In this document: positions 1 to 5,409 of the stretch, one piece after another
Layout: every line of letters starts with the position of its first letter
How positions within the stretch are numbered: position 1 is the stretch's first letter
Assembly (NCBI GenBank): GCA_900543605.1
Contig: UQSK01000063.1
Span: 1-8,667 of the forward strand
DNA from: an uncultured Collinsella sp.
Lineage (GTDB): Bacteria > Actinomycetota > Coriobacteriia > Coriobacteriales > Coriobacteriaceae
Length of the DNA: 8,667 nt
Direction of reading: 5' to 3'
Program-made: the position numbers and the translations under genes
The notes under the pieces: generated by a model
Told to the model about the DNA's origin: nothing
The model's database searches: none
Seen by the model: the letters and a program-made list of their open reading frames with translations, nothing else

Positions 1-48
1 TCTACACCTATTAAGTCGTCGGCAGCGTCAGATGTGTATAAGAGACAG
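1..48 (+). other. Nextera i5/read-1 adapter (sequencing artefact)
   Basis: Not genomic. Bases 1-7 are the end of the Illumina P5 primer. Bases 8-15 (CTATTAAG) are an 8-base i5 index, which I recall as Nextera XT S518. Bases 16-48 are the Nextera read-1 transposase adapter, ending in the 19-base Tn5 mosaic end AGATGTGTATAAGAGACAG. True chromosome starts at about base 49. Any reading frame beginning in this block, such as one starting with residues MYKRQ, is partly adapter. Confidence 0.98.
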
Positions 49-422
49 ATCCAATACAGCACGATTGAAGCGTGCCATCAAAACATTCACGCAAAACAAT
101 ACACTCGCGCGGCCAAAGGCAGTAATCAGGCGGCGAACGGCACCGTTGCAACAGGTCAACCCCCGCAATGCTTACAAGAGCTGACCAATAGCTTGACCAA
201 GACGGACCCCCTCTACGGAAGTTCGCGACCACAGAACATAGAGTTAAACCGTTTCAATTAAAACTTCCGGACTTCTCGCTACGAAAACTGAGCCGTTCGC
301 CGAATATTCCGTGCATTTCGCGGTATTATAGGGGCTGCATGTCATGTCCCTTTCGAAGGGTCGCCCGGCAATCGCCAGCCACGACCCCCAGACGGGACGC
401 CAACACGATAGAGAGGAGAGGC
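49..422. other. Region without a recognisable gene; leader of the Fe-S scaffold operon
   Basis: No frame on either strand gives a protein I recognise. The plus-strand open frame running to base 261 begins inside adapter and has no ribosome-binding site. The minus-strand frames here have no family motifs. Bases 49-295 could be intergenic or the fast-evolving edge of an unrecognised gene. Bases 296-422 look like a promoter and 5' leader: a -10-like TATTAT at 324-329, then a GGGTCG/CGACCC stem (358-363 with 382-387) around a smaller GGC/GCC stem, then the ribosome-binding site just before the ATG at 423. Confidence 0.5.
324..329 (+). promoter_or_regulatory. Candidate -10 box for the NifU-like/GGGtGRT operon
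   Basis: TATTAT matches the sigma-70 -10 consensus at five of six positions and lies about 94 bases before the start codon at 423, in a locally AT-rich patch that also contains the palindrome GAATATTC (302-309). I cannot see a good -35 hexamer at 16-18 bases, so this is only a candidate. Confidence 0.3.
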
Positions 423-1157
423 ATGCAGTACTCACAGGAAGTGGAGAACATGTGCCCCGTTGCCAAGGGTGCATACCACGGCCCCGCACCCATCCCCGAG
501 GAGGGCAAGTGGGTCCAGGCTAAGGAGATTTCCGACATCTCCGGTCTTACGCACGGTGTGGGTTGGTGCGCACCTCAGCAGGGCGCCTGCAAGCTCACGC
601 TGAACGTCAAGGACGGCATCATCGAGGAGGCCCTCGTTGAGACCATCGGCTGCTCGGGCATGACCCACTCTGCCGCCATGGCTTCCGAGATCCTTCCCGG
701 CAAGACCATCCTCGAGGCCCTCAACACCGACCTCGTCTGCGACGCCATCAACGTTGCTATGCGCGAGATCTTCCTGCAGATCGTTTACGGCCGCAGCCAG
801 ACCGCGTTCTCCGAGGGCGGCCTGCCCGTGGGCGCCTCCCTCGACGACCTCGGCAAGGGCCTTCGCTCTCAGGTCGGCACCATGTTCGGCACCAAGGCCA
901 AGGGCGCTCGTTACCTCGAGCTCGCTCAGGGCTACGTCACCCGCATGGCTCTCAATGACAAGAACGAGATCATCGCGTTCGAGTTCCTGAACCTCGGCAA
1001 GTTCACCGACGCCGTCAAGGCCGGCAAGACCCCCGAGGAGGCCATCGCTGGCGCTATGGGCCACTATGGTCAGTGGGAGAACGCTGCCAAGTACATCGAC
1101 CCGCGCACCGACGAGGAGACTCACTCCGTCGCCAGCGTGTTCCCGGTTCACGAGTAG
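423..1157 (+). CDS. NifU/IscU-like iron-sulfur cluster assembly scaffold protein, partner of GGGtGRT protein
   Basis: A 244-residue protein. I recognise the family usually annotated as iron-sulfur cluster assembly scaffold protein and found next to GGGtGRT genes in anaerobes. The segment GCSGMTHSAAMASE followed by GKTILEAL (residues 76-100) matches the NifU/IscU fold, where a conserved Gly-Cys region and a Gly-Lys-Thr turn hold the nascent cluster. Cysteines are at 11, 49, 56, 77 and 106; C49, C77 and C106 fit the three-cysteine scaffold pattern best, and C11 and C56 are additional. It is longer than IscU (about 130 residues) because of a family-specific N-terminus and a C-terminal extension after about 125. 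The ATG at 423 is chosen because AGGAG (414-418) precedes it and its N-terminus (MQYSQEVENMCPVAKG) fits the family; the frame stays open upstream to 339 without similar support. The next gene starts 18 bases downstream. Cluster binding is inferred from the fold; the cellular target is unknown. Confidence 0.85.
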   Translation: MQYSQEVENMCPVAKGAYHGPAPIPEEGKWVQAKEISDISGLTHGVGWCAPQQGACKLTLNVKDGIIEEALVETIGCSGMTHSAAMASEILPGKTILEALNTDLVCDAINVAMREIFLQIVYGRSQTAFSEGGLPVGASLDDLGKGLRSQVGTMFGTKAKGARYLELAQGYVTRMALNDKNEIIAFEFLNLGKFTDAVKAGKTPEEAIAGAMGHYGQWENAAKYIDPRTDEETHSVASVFPVHE

Positions 1158-1175
1158 AAAGGGAGGGAAATAACT

Positions 1176-2180
1176 ATGACTGTTACGTTCGAAGGTTACG
1201 AGCGCCGCGCTGACAAGATCAACAAGTGCCTCGCCGACAACGGCATCGCCTCCCTCGAGGAAGCTCTGCAGATCTGCACCGACAAGGGCTTCAACCCGCG
1301 TGAGATCGTCAACAACACCCAGTCCATCGCCTTCCAGAACGCCGAGTGGGCCTACACCCTCGGTTGCGCTCTCGCTGTCAAGCGTGGCGCCAAGTCCGCT
1401 TCTGAGGCTGCCGCCATCATCGGCGAGGGCATCCAGGCCTTCACCGTTCCCGGTTCCGTCGCCGAGGACCGCAAGGTCGGTCTGGGCCACGGCAACCTGG
1501 GCGCTATGCTGCTCTCCGACGACACCGAGTGCTTCGCCTTCCTGGCCGGCCACGAGTCCTTCGCTGCCGCTGAGGGCGCTATCGGTCTGGCTCTGAACGC
1601 CAACAAGGCTCGCAAGAAGCCGCTGCGCGTCATCCTCAACGGTCTGGGCAAGGACGCTGCTCAGATCATCGCCCGCATCAACGGCTTCACCTACGTGAAG
1701 ACCCAGTTCGACTACTTCACGGGCGAGCTCAAGGTCGTCGAGACCATCCCCTACTCCGATGGTCCCCGCGCCGCCGTCAACTGCTACGGCGCCGACGACG
1801 TCCGCGAGGGCGTTGCCATCATGTGGCACGAGAACGTCGACATCTCGATCACCGGTAACTCCACCAACCCCACGCGCTTCCAGCACCCCGTCGCTGGCAC
1901 CTACAAGAAGGAGCGCCTCGAGGCTGGCAAGAAGTACTTCTCCGTCGCTTCTGGTGGCGGCACTGGCCGTACCCTGCACCCGGACAACATGGGCGCCGGC
2001 CCTGCCTCTTACGGCATGACCGACACCATGGGCCGCATGCACTCCGACGCCCAGTTCGCCGGTTCTTCCTCCGTGCCTGCGCACGTCGACATGATGGGTC
2101 TCATCGGCATGGGCAACAACCCCATGGTCGGTGCCACCGTCGCCTGCGCTGTCGCCGTCGAGGAGGCCCTCAAGGCCTAA
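1176..2180 (+). CDS. GGGtGRT family protein
   Basis: A 334-residue protein of the GGGtGRT family, named for the glycine-rich signature seen here as GGGTGRT at residues 260-266. The C-terminal third has further glycine, methionine and histidine-rich stretches (MGAGPASYGMTDTMGRMHSD, 272-291; VDMMGLIGMGNNPMVGA, 304-320), typical of a binding site rather than a structural repeat. Cysteines are at 18, 34, 64, 119, 203 and 324. No signal peptide or convincing membrane segment is seen, so it is probably cytoplasmic. GGGAGG (1161-1166) lies 9 bases before the ATG. Only 18 bases separate it from the NifU-like gene, so the two are almost certainly co-transcribed, and codon choice in both is strongly biased, suggesting high expression. 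The biochemical role of the family is not established as far as I know. Being the fixed partner of a scaffold-like protein suggests an iron-sulfur or other metal-cofactor function, which is inference. Confidence 0.88.
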   Translation: MTVTFEGYERRADKINKCLADNGIASLEEALQICTDKGFNPREIVNNTQSIAFQNAEWAYTLGCALAVKRGAKSASEAAAIIGEGIQAFTVPGSVAEDRKVGLGHGNLGAMLLSDDTECFAFLAGHESFAAAEGAIGLALNANKARKKPLRVILNGLGKDAAQIIARINGFTYVKTQFDYFTGELKVVETIPYSDGPRAAVNCYGADDVREGVAIMWHENVDISITGNSTNPTRFQHPVAGTYKKERLEAGKKYFSVASGGGTGRTLHPDNMGAGPASYGMTDTMGRMHSDAQFAGSSSVPAHVDMMGLIGMGNNPMVGATVACAVAVEEALKA

Positions 2181-2215
2181 TCGCGCCCGCGCGATGCTCA
2201 TATAGTTGAGCTTTG

Positions 2216-2248
2216 GAGCCGCTACCCACCCGGGTAGCGGCTCTTTTT
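2216..2248 (+). terminator. Intrinsic terminator of the NifU-like/GGGtGRT operon
   Basis: A perfect 12-bp GC-rich stem, GAGCCGCTACCC (2216-2227) with GGGTAGCGGCTC (2232-2243), a 4-base loop and five T residues directly after. It lies 36 bases past the GGGtGRT stop codon, a classic rho-independent arrangement. Confidence 0.92.
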
Positions 2249-2317
2249 GTTTGCGCTGTCGCAGGGTAGCTAATGCCGATATATCAGTTGGGGCGAAATA
2301 CAAGATGTGATGAGATG

Positions 2318-2340
2318 GAGCGTCAGAGCGTCCATGACGC
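2318..2340. repeat. Tandem GAGCGTC repeat with inverted copy upstream of the flavoprotein gene
   Basis: GAGCGTC occurs at 2318-2324 and again at 2326-2332, an 8-base period. The second copy forms a perfect GCGTC-CAT-GACGC hairpin (2328-2340). It lies about 100 bases before the flavoprotein start. It could be an operator or a leader hairpin, or chance. I see no convincing -35/-10 pair in the 188 bases between the terminator and the gene. Confidence 0.3.
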
Positions 2341-2436
2341 CCACCTGCCATATTTGCCCTTTACCGATTTGCCGGGTCTTTGCGGCCCCATTGCCGATCA
2401 CCCGTGCGACAATGCGCCGGACGAGAAAGGAATCCG

Positions 2437-3963
2437 ATGGAATCAACTGATGTACTGGTAATTGGATCCGGCATTGCGGGCCTTTGCGCCGCCATCGAAG
2501 CGGCACGCACGGGTGCAACCGTCACTGTGGCAAGCGCCGGCAAGACCATGAGTGGATCGAGCTTCTTCCCGGGTACCTGGGGCCTCGGCCTCATCGGTCC
2601 CGTCGACGAAGACGACGAGCAGGACCTCATCGACACCATCCTGGCCGTCGGCGGCGGCGTTGCCGACCCCGAACTCGTCCAAACGTTCGTCCACGGCATT
2701 CCCCAAGCGATTGACTGGCTCGAGCAAGACCTGGGCGTTGAGCTCCAGCGTCCGCAAAGCGCCAAGAGTGCTCAACAAAAGCAATTTATCCCCTGCTTTG
2801 ACCACAAGACACGCATGTGGCGCGGCCTCACCCGCAAGCCCCTTGAGGACGCTCTGACGACCTGGATCGAGTCGCTCGGCATTCGCCTGCTCCCCCGCCA
2901 TGAGCTTATCGACCTTGTTGAGGACACGAACGGCAGAATAACCGGAACCGTACTCTACGACCTTACCGAAAATCGAATCGTGCCCTTTGCTGCCAAGGCC
3001 ACGATCATCGCAGCCGGTGGCACAGGCGGCCTGTTCGAGCGCAGCCTTACGTCGGCTGATGTGCTCAGCTCCTCGCAGGCCATCGCGCTGGCGCACGGCG
3101 CAACACTTACTAATATAGAGTTCATGCAGATGATGCCCGGCTTCATCGAGCCCAGGCGTAACTTGGTCTTCAATGAGAAAACCTGGCGCTACGTACATGT
3201 AGACCAGCCGGTAGATATTGCCGACGACAAGCTGGACGACCTGCTCGAGCAGCGCTCTGGATATGGTCCCTTCACGTCACGCTTGGCCTCCCGCGCCATC
3301 GATCTTGCCATCGATCAAGCGGGTACCGAAGGTCTGGCGCTCCACTACGATTTCCCCCGCGAGGACGTCCCCGAGTTTGTACAGACCTTTGCCACCTGGC
3401 TGCAAGACGAGCACGGCATCGCGCCGACCGACGAGATGCGCGTGGCGATGTACGCCCACGCCGCCAACGGCGGTATCAAAATCGACAAGACCGCGTATAC
3501 GGGCGTTGAGGGCCTCTACGCTTGCGGCGAGGCGACAGGCGGCATGCACGGCGCCGACCGCATTGGCGGCTTGTCAAGCGCCAACGGCATAGTGTTTGGG
3601 CGCATCGCGGGCGCATCGGCAGCCCAAGCAGCACAGAATACACCTGAGGAGGCCCCGAAGGCGGACATCGCCCTCCCCCAGTACGGCATTGCCACAACAG
3701 TCGCCGAACGCCTGACACACGGCCTTAAGCACACGATGAGCACCTATTGCATGATCAACCGCACCGAGACGGGCCTATCCGAGGCACTACACGAGCTTGA
3801 GGGCTTAAAGACGGAGGCAACGACCTTGAGCACACAGAAAGCCCAGGACAGCGAAGTCGCAGCCCTCGCCCGCCTGCAATCGCAGATTCGACTAGCACAG
3901 GAAATGGTCAAAGCCATGCGCAAGCGAACTGAAAGCTTAGGTTCGCACTATCGAACGGACTAA
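2437..3963 (+). CDS. FAD-dependent oxidoreductase, fumarate reductase / L-aspartate oxidase flavoprotein family
   Basis: A 508-residue soluble flavoprotein. The Rossmann FAD motif GSGIAG is at residues 10-15, a second nucleotide-contact segment IIAAGGTGGLF at 190-200, the capping region at about 220-340, and the closing FAD motif LYACGEATGGMHGADRIGG at 360-378. It ends in ESLGSHYRTD, the C-terminal family motif, so it lacks the last tail of FrdA/SdhA. Family members oxidise or reduce C4 dicarboxylates or L-aspartate. Here the usual His-Pro-Thr that contacts a substrate carboxylate is Met233-Pro234-Gly235, and the downstream Thr-Glu is Asn246-Glu247. His341 (four residues before the Gly-Gly) and Arg375 are kept. 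No histidine for covalent FAD linkage is seen in the SGSSFFPGTWG segment, so FAD is probably non-covalent. The ATG at 2437 has GAAAGGA (2425-2431) five bases upstream; the frame is open further but without a site. No iron-sulfur or membrane-anchor subunit is adjacent, so it is not a complete respiratory complex. The substrate is unknown. Confidence 0.82.
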   Translation: MESTDVLVIGSGIAGLCAAIEAARTGATVTVASAGKTMSGSSFFPGTWGLGLIGPVDEDDEQDLIDTILAVGGGVADPELVQTFVHGIPQAIDWLEQDLGVELQRPQSAKSAQQKQFIPCFDHKTRMWRGLTRKPLEDALTTWIESLGIRLLPRHELIDLVEDTNGRITGTVLYDLTENRIVPFAAKATIIAAGGTGGLFERSLTSADVLSSSQAIALAHGATLTNIEFMQMMPGFIEPRRNLVFNEKTWRYVHVDQPVDIADDKLDDLLEQRSGYGPFTSRLASRAIDLAIDQAGTEGLALHYDFPREDVPEFVQTFATWLQDEHGIAPTDEMRVAMYAHAANGGIKIDKTAYTGVEGLYACGEATGGMHGADRIGGLSSANGIVFGRIAGASAAQAAQNTPEEAPKADIALPQYGIATTVAERLTHGLKHTMSTYCMINRTETGLSEALHELEGLKTEATTLSTQKAQDSEVAALARLQSQIRLAQEMVKAMRKRTESLGSHYRTD

Positions 3964-4006
3964 ACTGGACACCCATCTAAAGCAGAACACAACTAATCGA
4001 TATCTA

Positions 4007-4040
4007 TGGGCCCCGTGAGCTCGAGGTGGCACGGGGCCTA
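4007..4040 (+). terminator. Probable weak terminator after the flavoprotein gene
   Basis: A 9-bp perfect stem, GGCCCCGTG (4009-4017) with CACGGGGCC (4030-4038), extendable by two flanking pairs, around a 12-base loop that contains the palindrome CTCGAG. It lies 45 bases after the stop codon. There is no T run behind it, so termination may be inefficient or factor-assisted. Confidence 0.45.
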
Positions 4041-4059
4041 TTCGTGTCCGCACGGCAGC

Positions 4060-4078
4060 GTATTCTAATTCCGAATAC
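4060..4078. promoter_or_regulatory. Inverted repeat GTATTC-N7-GAATAC upstream of dinD, candidate operator
   Basis: Perfect 6-bp arms GTATTC (4060-4065) and GAATAC (4073-4078) separated by 7 bases, centred about 56 bases before the dinD start codon. The size and placement suit a dimeric repressor. It does not match the Gram-positive/actinobacterial LexA box (GAAC-N4-GTTC type) or the enterobacterial CTGT-N8-ACAG box, so SOS control cannot be claimed from it. Confidence 0.35.
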
Positions 4079-4081
4079 AGA

Positions 4082-4096
4082 GCGGGCAAAGCCCGC
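4082..4096 (+). other. Leader hairpin before dinD
   Basis: A perfect 6-bp hairpin, GCGGGC-AAA-GCCCGC, sits between the inverted repeat at 4060-4078 and the ribosome-binding site at 4115-4123. There is no T run, so it is more likely an mRNA leader structure than a terminator. Confidence 0.4.
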
Positions 4097-4124
4097 ACAG
4101 ACAATAGACCAGCGAGGAGGAGAT

Positions 4125-4985
4125 ATGGACAGTAGTGATATCGAGAAGTGGCGTGTCAAACTTGATAGCTACGCCAATGTGGAAGACGGCGTTGAGTATT
4201 GGCTCGCACGCGATTTAATGGAACCCATGGGGTACACTCGATGGGAGAACTTCGCCGAAGTTGTTAAGAGGGCAAAAGTCTCGTGCGAAACAAACAAAAC
4301 TCCAGTTGATTCCCATTTTCGTGATACCACGAAAATGGTAACTGCCGGTGTCGCCGCTCGCGCGGTTAAAGACTACAAACTTACGCGCTATGCATGCTAT
4401 TTAATCGCACAGAACGGAGATTCAAACAAGCCAGAGATCGCGCTCGCCCAGGCATACTTTGCCGTGCAGACGCGCCGCCAAGAGCTCATAGAGCAGCGCT
4501 TCGCAGAGATTCAGCGCTTGCAGGCGCGCCACTCGCTATCCGATTCAGAGAAACAGCTCTCGGGTATTGCGTTCAAACGCGGCGTGGACTCCAAAGGATT
4601 CGCGATCATCAAGTCGAAGGGCGATGAGGCGTTATTCGGCGGCAGAAGCACGGCGGAAATGATGCAGCAGCTCGGCGTACCCAAGAGCGCGGCATTGGCG
4701 GACAGGTTAGCCGATGTCCTCATCAAAGCAAAGGACCTTACGAACTCGATGACGGCCTTCAACGCCGAGGAACACGACCTGTACGGCCTGGACCAGATCA
4801 AGCAAGAGCACGTCGAGAACAACACAAGCGTGCGTGGCAGCCTCATCGACCGCGGAATTGTCCCCGAGAACCTACCGCCTGCCGAGAATACAAAAAAGCT
4901 CGAGCGTCGCGTGAAGGCAGACGAGAAGAAACTCAAGGAGGGTACTGACGGTTTTACCGATCCCCAGGGTAAGCTCGATCTGTGA
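4125..4985 (+). CDS. dinD: DinD-like DNA-damage-inducible protein D
   Basis: A 286-residue protein recognisable as DinD along its whole length. The Bro-N-like N-terminal part contains the family stretches WLARDLMEPMGYTRWENF (27-44), VTAGVAARAVKDYKLTRYA (72-90) and CYLIAQNGDSNKPEIALAQ followed by YFAVQTRRQE (91-120). The C-terminal part keeps NNTSVRGSLIDRGIVPENLP (232-251) and ends in a Lys/Glu-rich helix (258-272). E. coli DinD (about 274 residues) is an SOS-induced cytoplasmic protein reported to act on RecA filaments; whether this homologue does so is unknown. The ATG at 4125 follows the strong site AGGAGGAGA (4115-4123); the same frame is open back to 4026 but only through leader sequence. 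It appears to be a single-gene unit, with its own inverted repeat and hairpin upstream and convergent tRNA genes downstream. The first third looks less GC-biased than neighbouring genes, which could indicate acquisition. No restriction or toxin gene adjoins it. Confidence 0.87.
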   Translation: MDSSDIEKWRVKLDSYANVEDGVEYWLARDLMEPMGYTRWENFAEVVKRAKVSCETNKTPVDSHFRDTTKMVTAGVAARAVKDYKLTRYACYLIAQNGDSNKPEIALAQAYFAVQTRRQELIEQRFAEIQRLQARHSLSDSEKQLSGIAFKRGVDSKGFAIIKSKGDEALFGGRSTAEMMQQLGVPKSAALADRLADVLIKAKDLTNSMTAFNAEEHDLYGLDQIKQEHVENNTSVRGSLIDRGIVPENLPPAENTKKLERRVKADEKKLKEGTDGFTDPQGKLDL

Positions 4986-5028
4986 AAGCGGCTGTGCCCT
5001 TTCGGGTTCGACCCCATGCGAGGTTAAC

Positions 5029-5059
5029 AAAAAAGCGACCAGCTTAAGCCAGTCGCTTT
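5029..5059 (-). terminator. Intrinsic terminator of the tRNA-His/tRNA-Lys unit
   Basis: On the minus strand the stem AAAGCGAC (complement of 5052-5059) pairs with GTCGCTTT (complement of 5032-5039), with an inner GCTTAAGC palindrome, followed by a six-T run (complement of 5029-5034). It begins 10 bases past the encoded CCA of tRNA-Lys. On the plus strand the same hairpin is followed by only three T residues, so it might weakly stop dinD transcripts too. Confidence 0.85.
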
Positions 5060-5068
5060 AACATGCTT

Positions 5069-5144
5069 TGGTGGGCCGTCAGGGGGTCGAACCCTGGACC
5101 TTGGGATTAAGAGTCCCCTGCTCTACCAACTGAGCTAACGACCC
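5069..5144 (-). tRNA. tRNA-Lys (anticodon CUU)
   Basis: A complete cloverleaf on the minus strand. The acceptor stem GGGTCGT pairs with ACGGCCC including one G-U; the D-arm is GCTC...GAGC; the anticodon loop CTCTTAA gives CUU, reading AAG; the T-arm is CAGGG-TTCGACC-CCCTG. The discriminator A is at 5072 and CCA is encoded (5069-5071). The top pair of the anticodon stem is a G-A mismatch (27-43). It is 22 bases downstream of tRNA-His and probably co-transcribed with it. Confidence 0.96.
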
Positions 5145-5166
5145 GATATCAACACGAAGCAAGAAC

Positions 5167-5244
5167 TGGGGTGGGTAAAGGGACTCGAACCCTCGACCTA
5201 CGGGACCACAACCCGTCGCTCTAGCCAACTGAGCTACACCCACC
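5167..5244 (-). tRNA. tRNA-His (anticodon GUG)
   Basis: A complete cloverleaf on the minus strand. The acceptor stem GTGGGTG pairs with TACCCAC; the D-arm is GCTC...GAGC; the anticodon stem ACGGG/CCCGT encloses loop TTGTGGT with GUG; the T-arm is GAGGG-TTCGAGT-CCCTT. The histidine identity pair G-1:C73 is visible as an extra G (complement of 5244) opposite the discriminator C (complement of 5170). CCA is encoded (5167-5169). Confidence 0.96.
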
Positions 5245-5270
5245 GTGTCCTGTGCGCTTCGCGCTCGACT

Positions 5271-5299
5271 ATTATTGCAAGGAAAGCCACTCGATGCAA
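5271..5299 (-). promoter_or_regulatory. Promoter of the tRNA-His/tRNA-Lys unit
   Basis: On the minus strand, -35 TTGCAT (complement of 5294-5299), a 17-base spacer ending in an extended -10 TGC, and -10 AATAAT (complement of 5271-5276). Initiation would fall near 5264, about 20 bases before tRNA-His. A GCGC-GAA-GCGC hairpin (5254-5264) occupies the short leader. Confidence 0.7.
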
Positions 5300-5306
5300 G
5301 CCCCAA

Positions 5307-5325
5307 TTTTCAAGAATTTTGAAAA
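5307..5325. promoter_or_regulatory. AT-rich inverted repeat between the tRNA promoter and the aminotransferase gene
   Basis: Perfect 7-bp arms TTTTCAA (5307-5313) and TTGAAAA (5319-5325) with a 5-base spacer. It lies just upstream of the minus-strand -35 box, in the position of an UP element for the tRNA promoter, and about 85 bases upstream of the divergent aminotransferase start. It could be an UP element or an operator for either direction. Confidence 0.4.
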
Positions 5326-5409
5326 GAGTTTTTCGAGACCATTTCGAGCAAATCCCACCGGTTTCATGGGAGTAAACTTGCCCCACTGCAAATCCTCGAA
5401 AGGACCGTC

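Noticed and set aside
34..261. 75-codon plus-strand frame beginning MYKRQ
   Set aside because: It begins in adapter, has no ribosome-binding site and shows no family resemblance.
432..2351. 639-codon open frame on the minus strand
   Set aside because: It is a shadow antisense to the NifU-like and GGGtGRT genes, produced by their strong codon bias. It has low-complexity Gly/Val/Asp composition and no recognisable domain.
2437..3963. nadB (L-aspartate oxidase) as a firm call
   Set aside because: The family is right, but the His-Pro-Thr substrate motif is missing and no nadA or nadC neighbour is present, so a specific symbol is not supported.
4125..5244. Genomic island or phage remnant carrying dinD at the tRNA genes
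   Set aside because: No integrase, no direct attachment repeat and no other phage-like gene; the only shared sequence is a 12-base inverted match.
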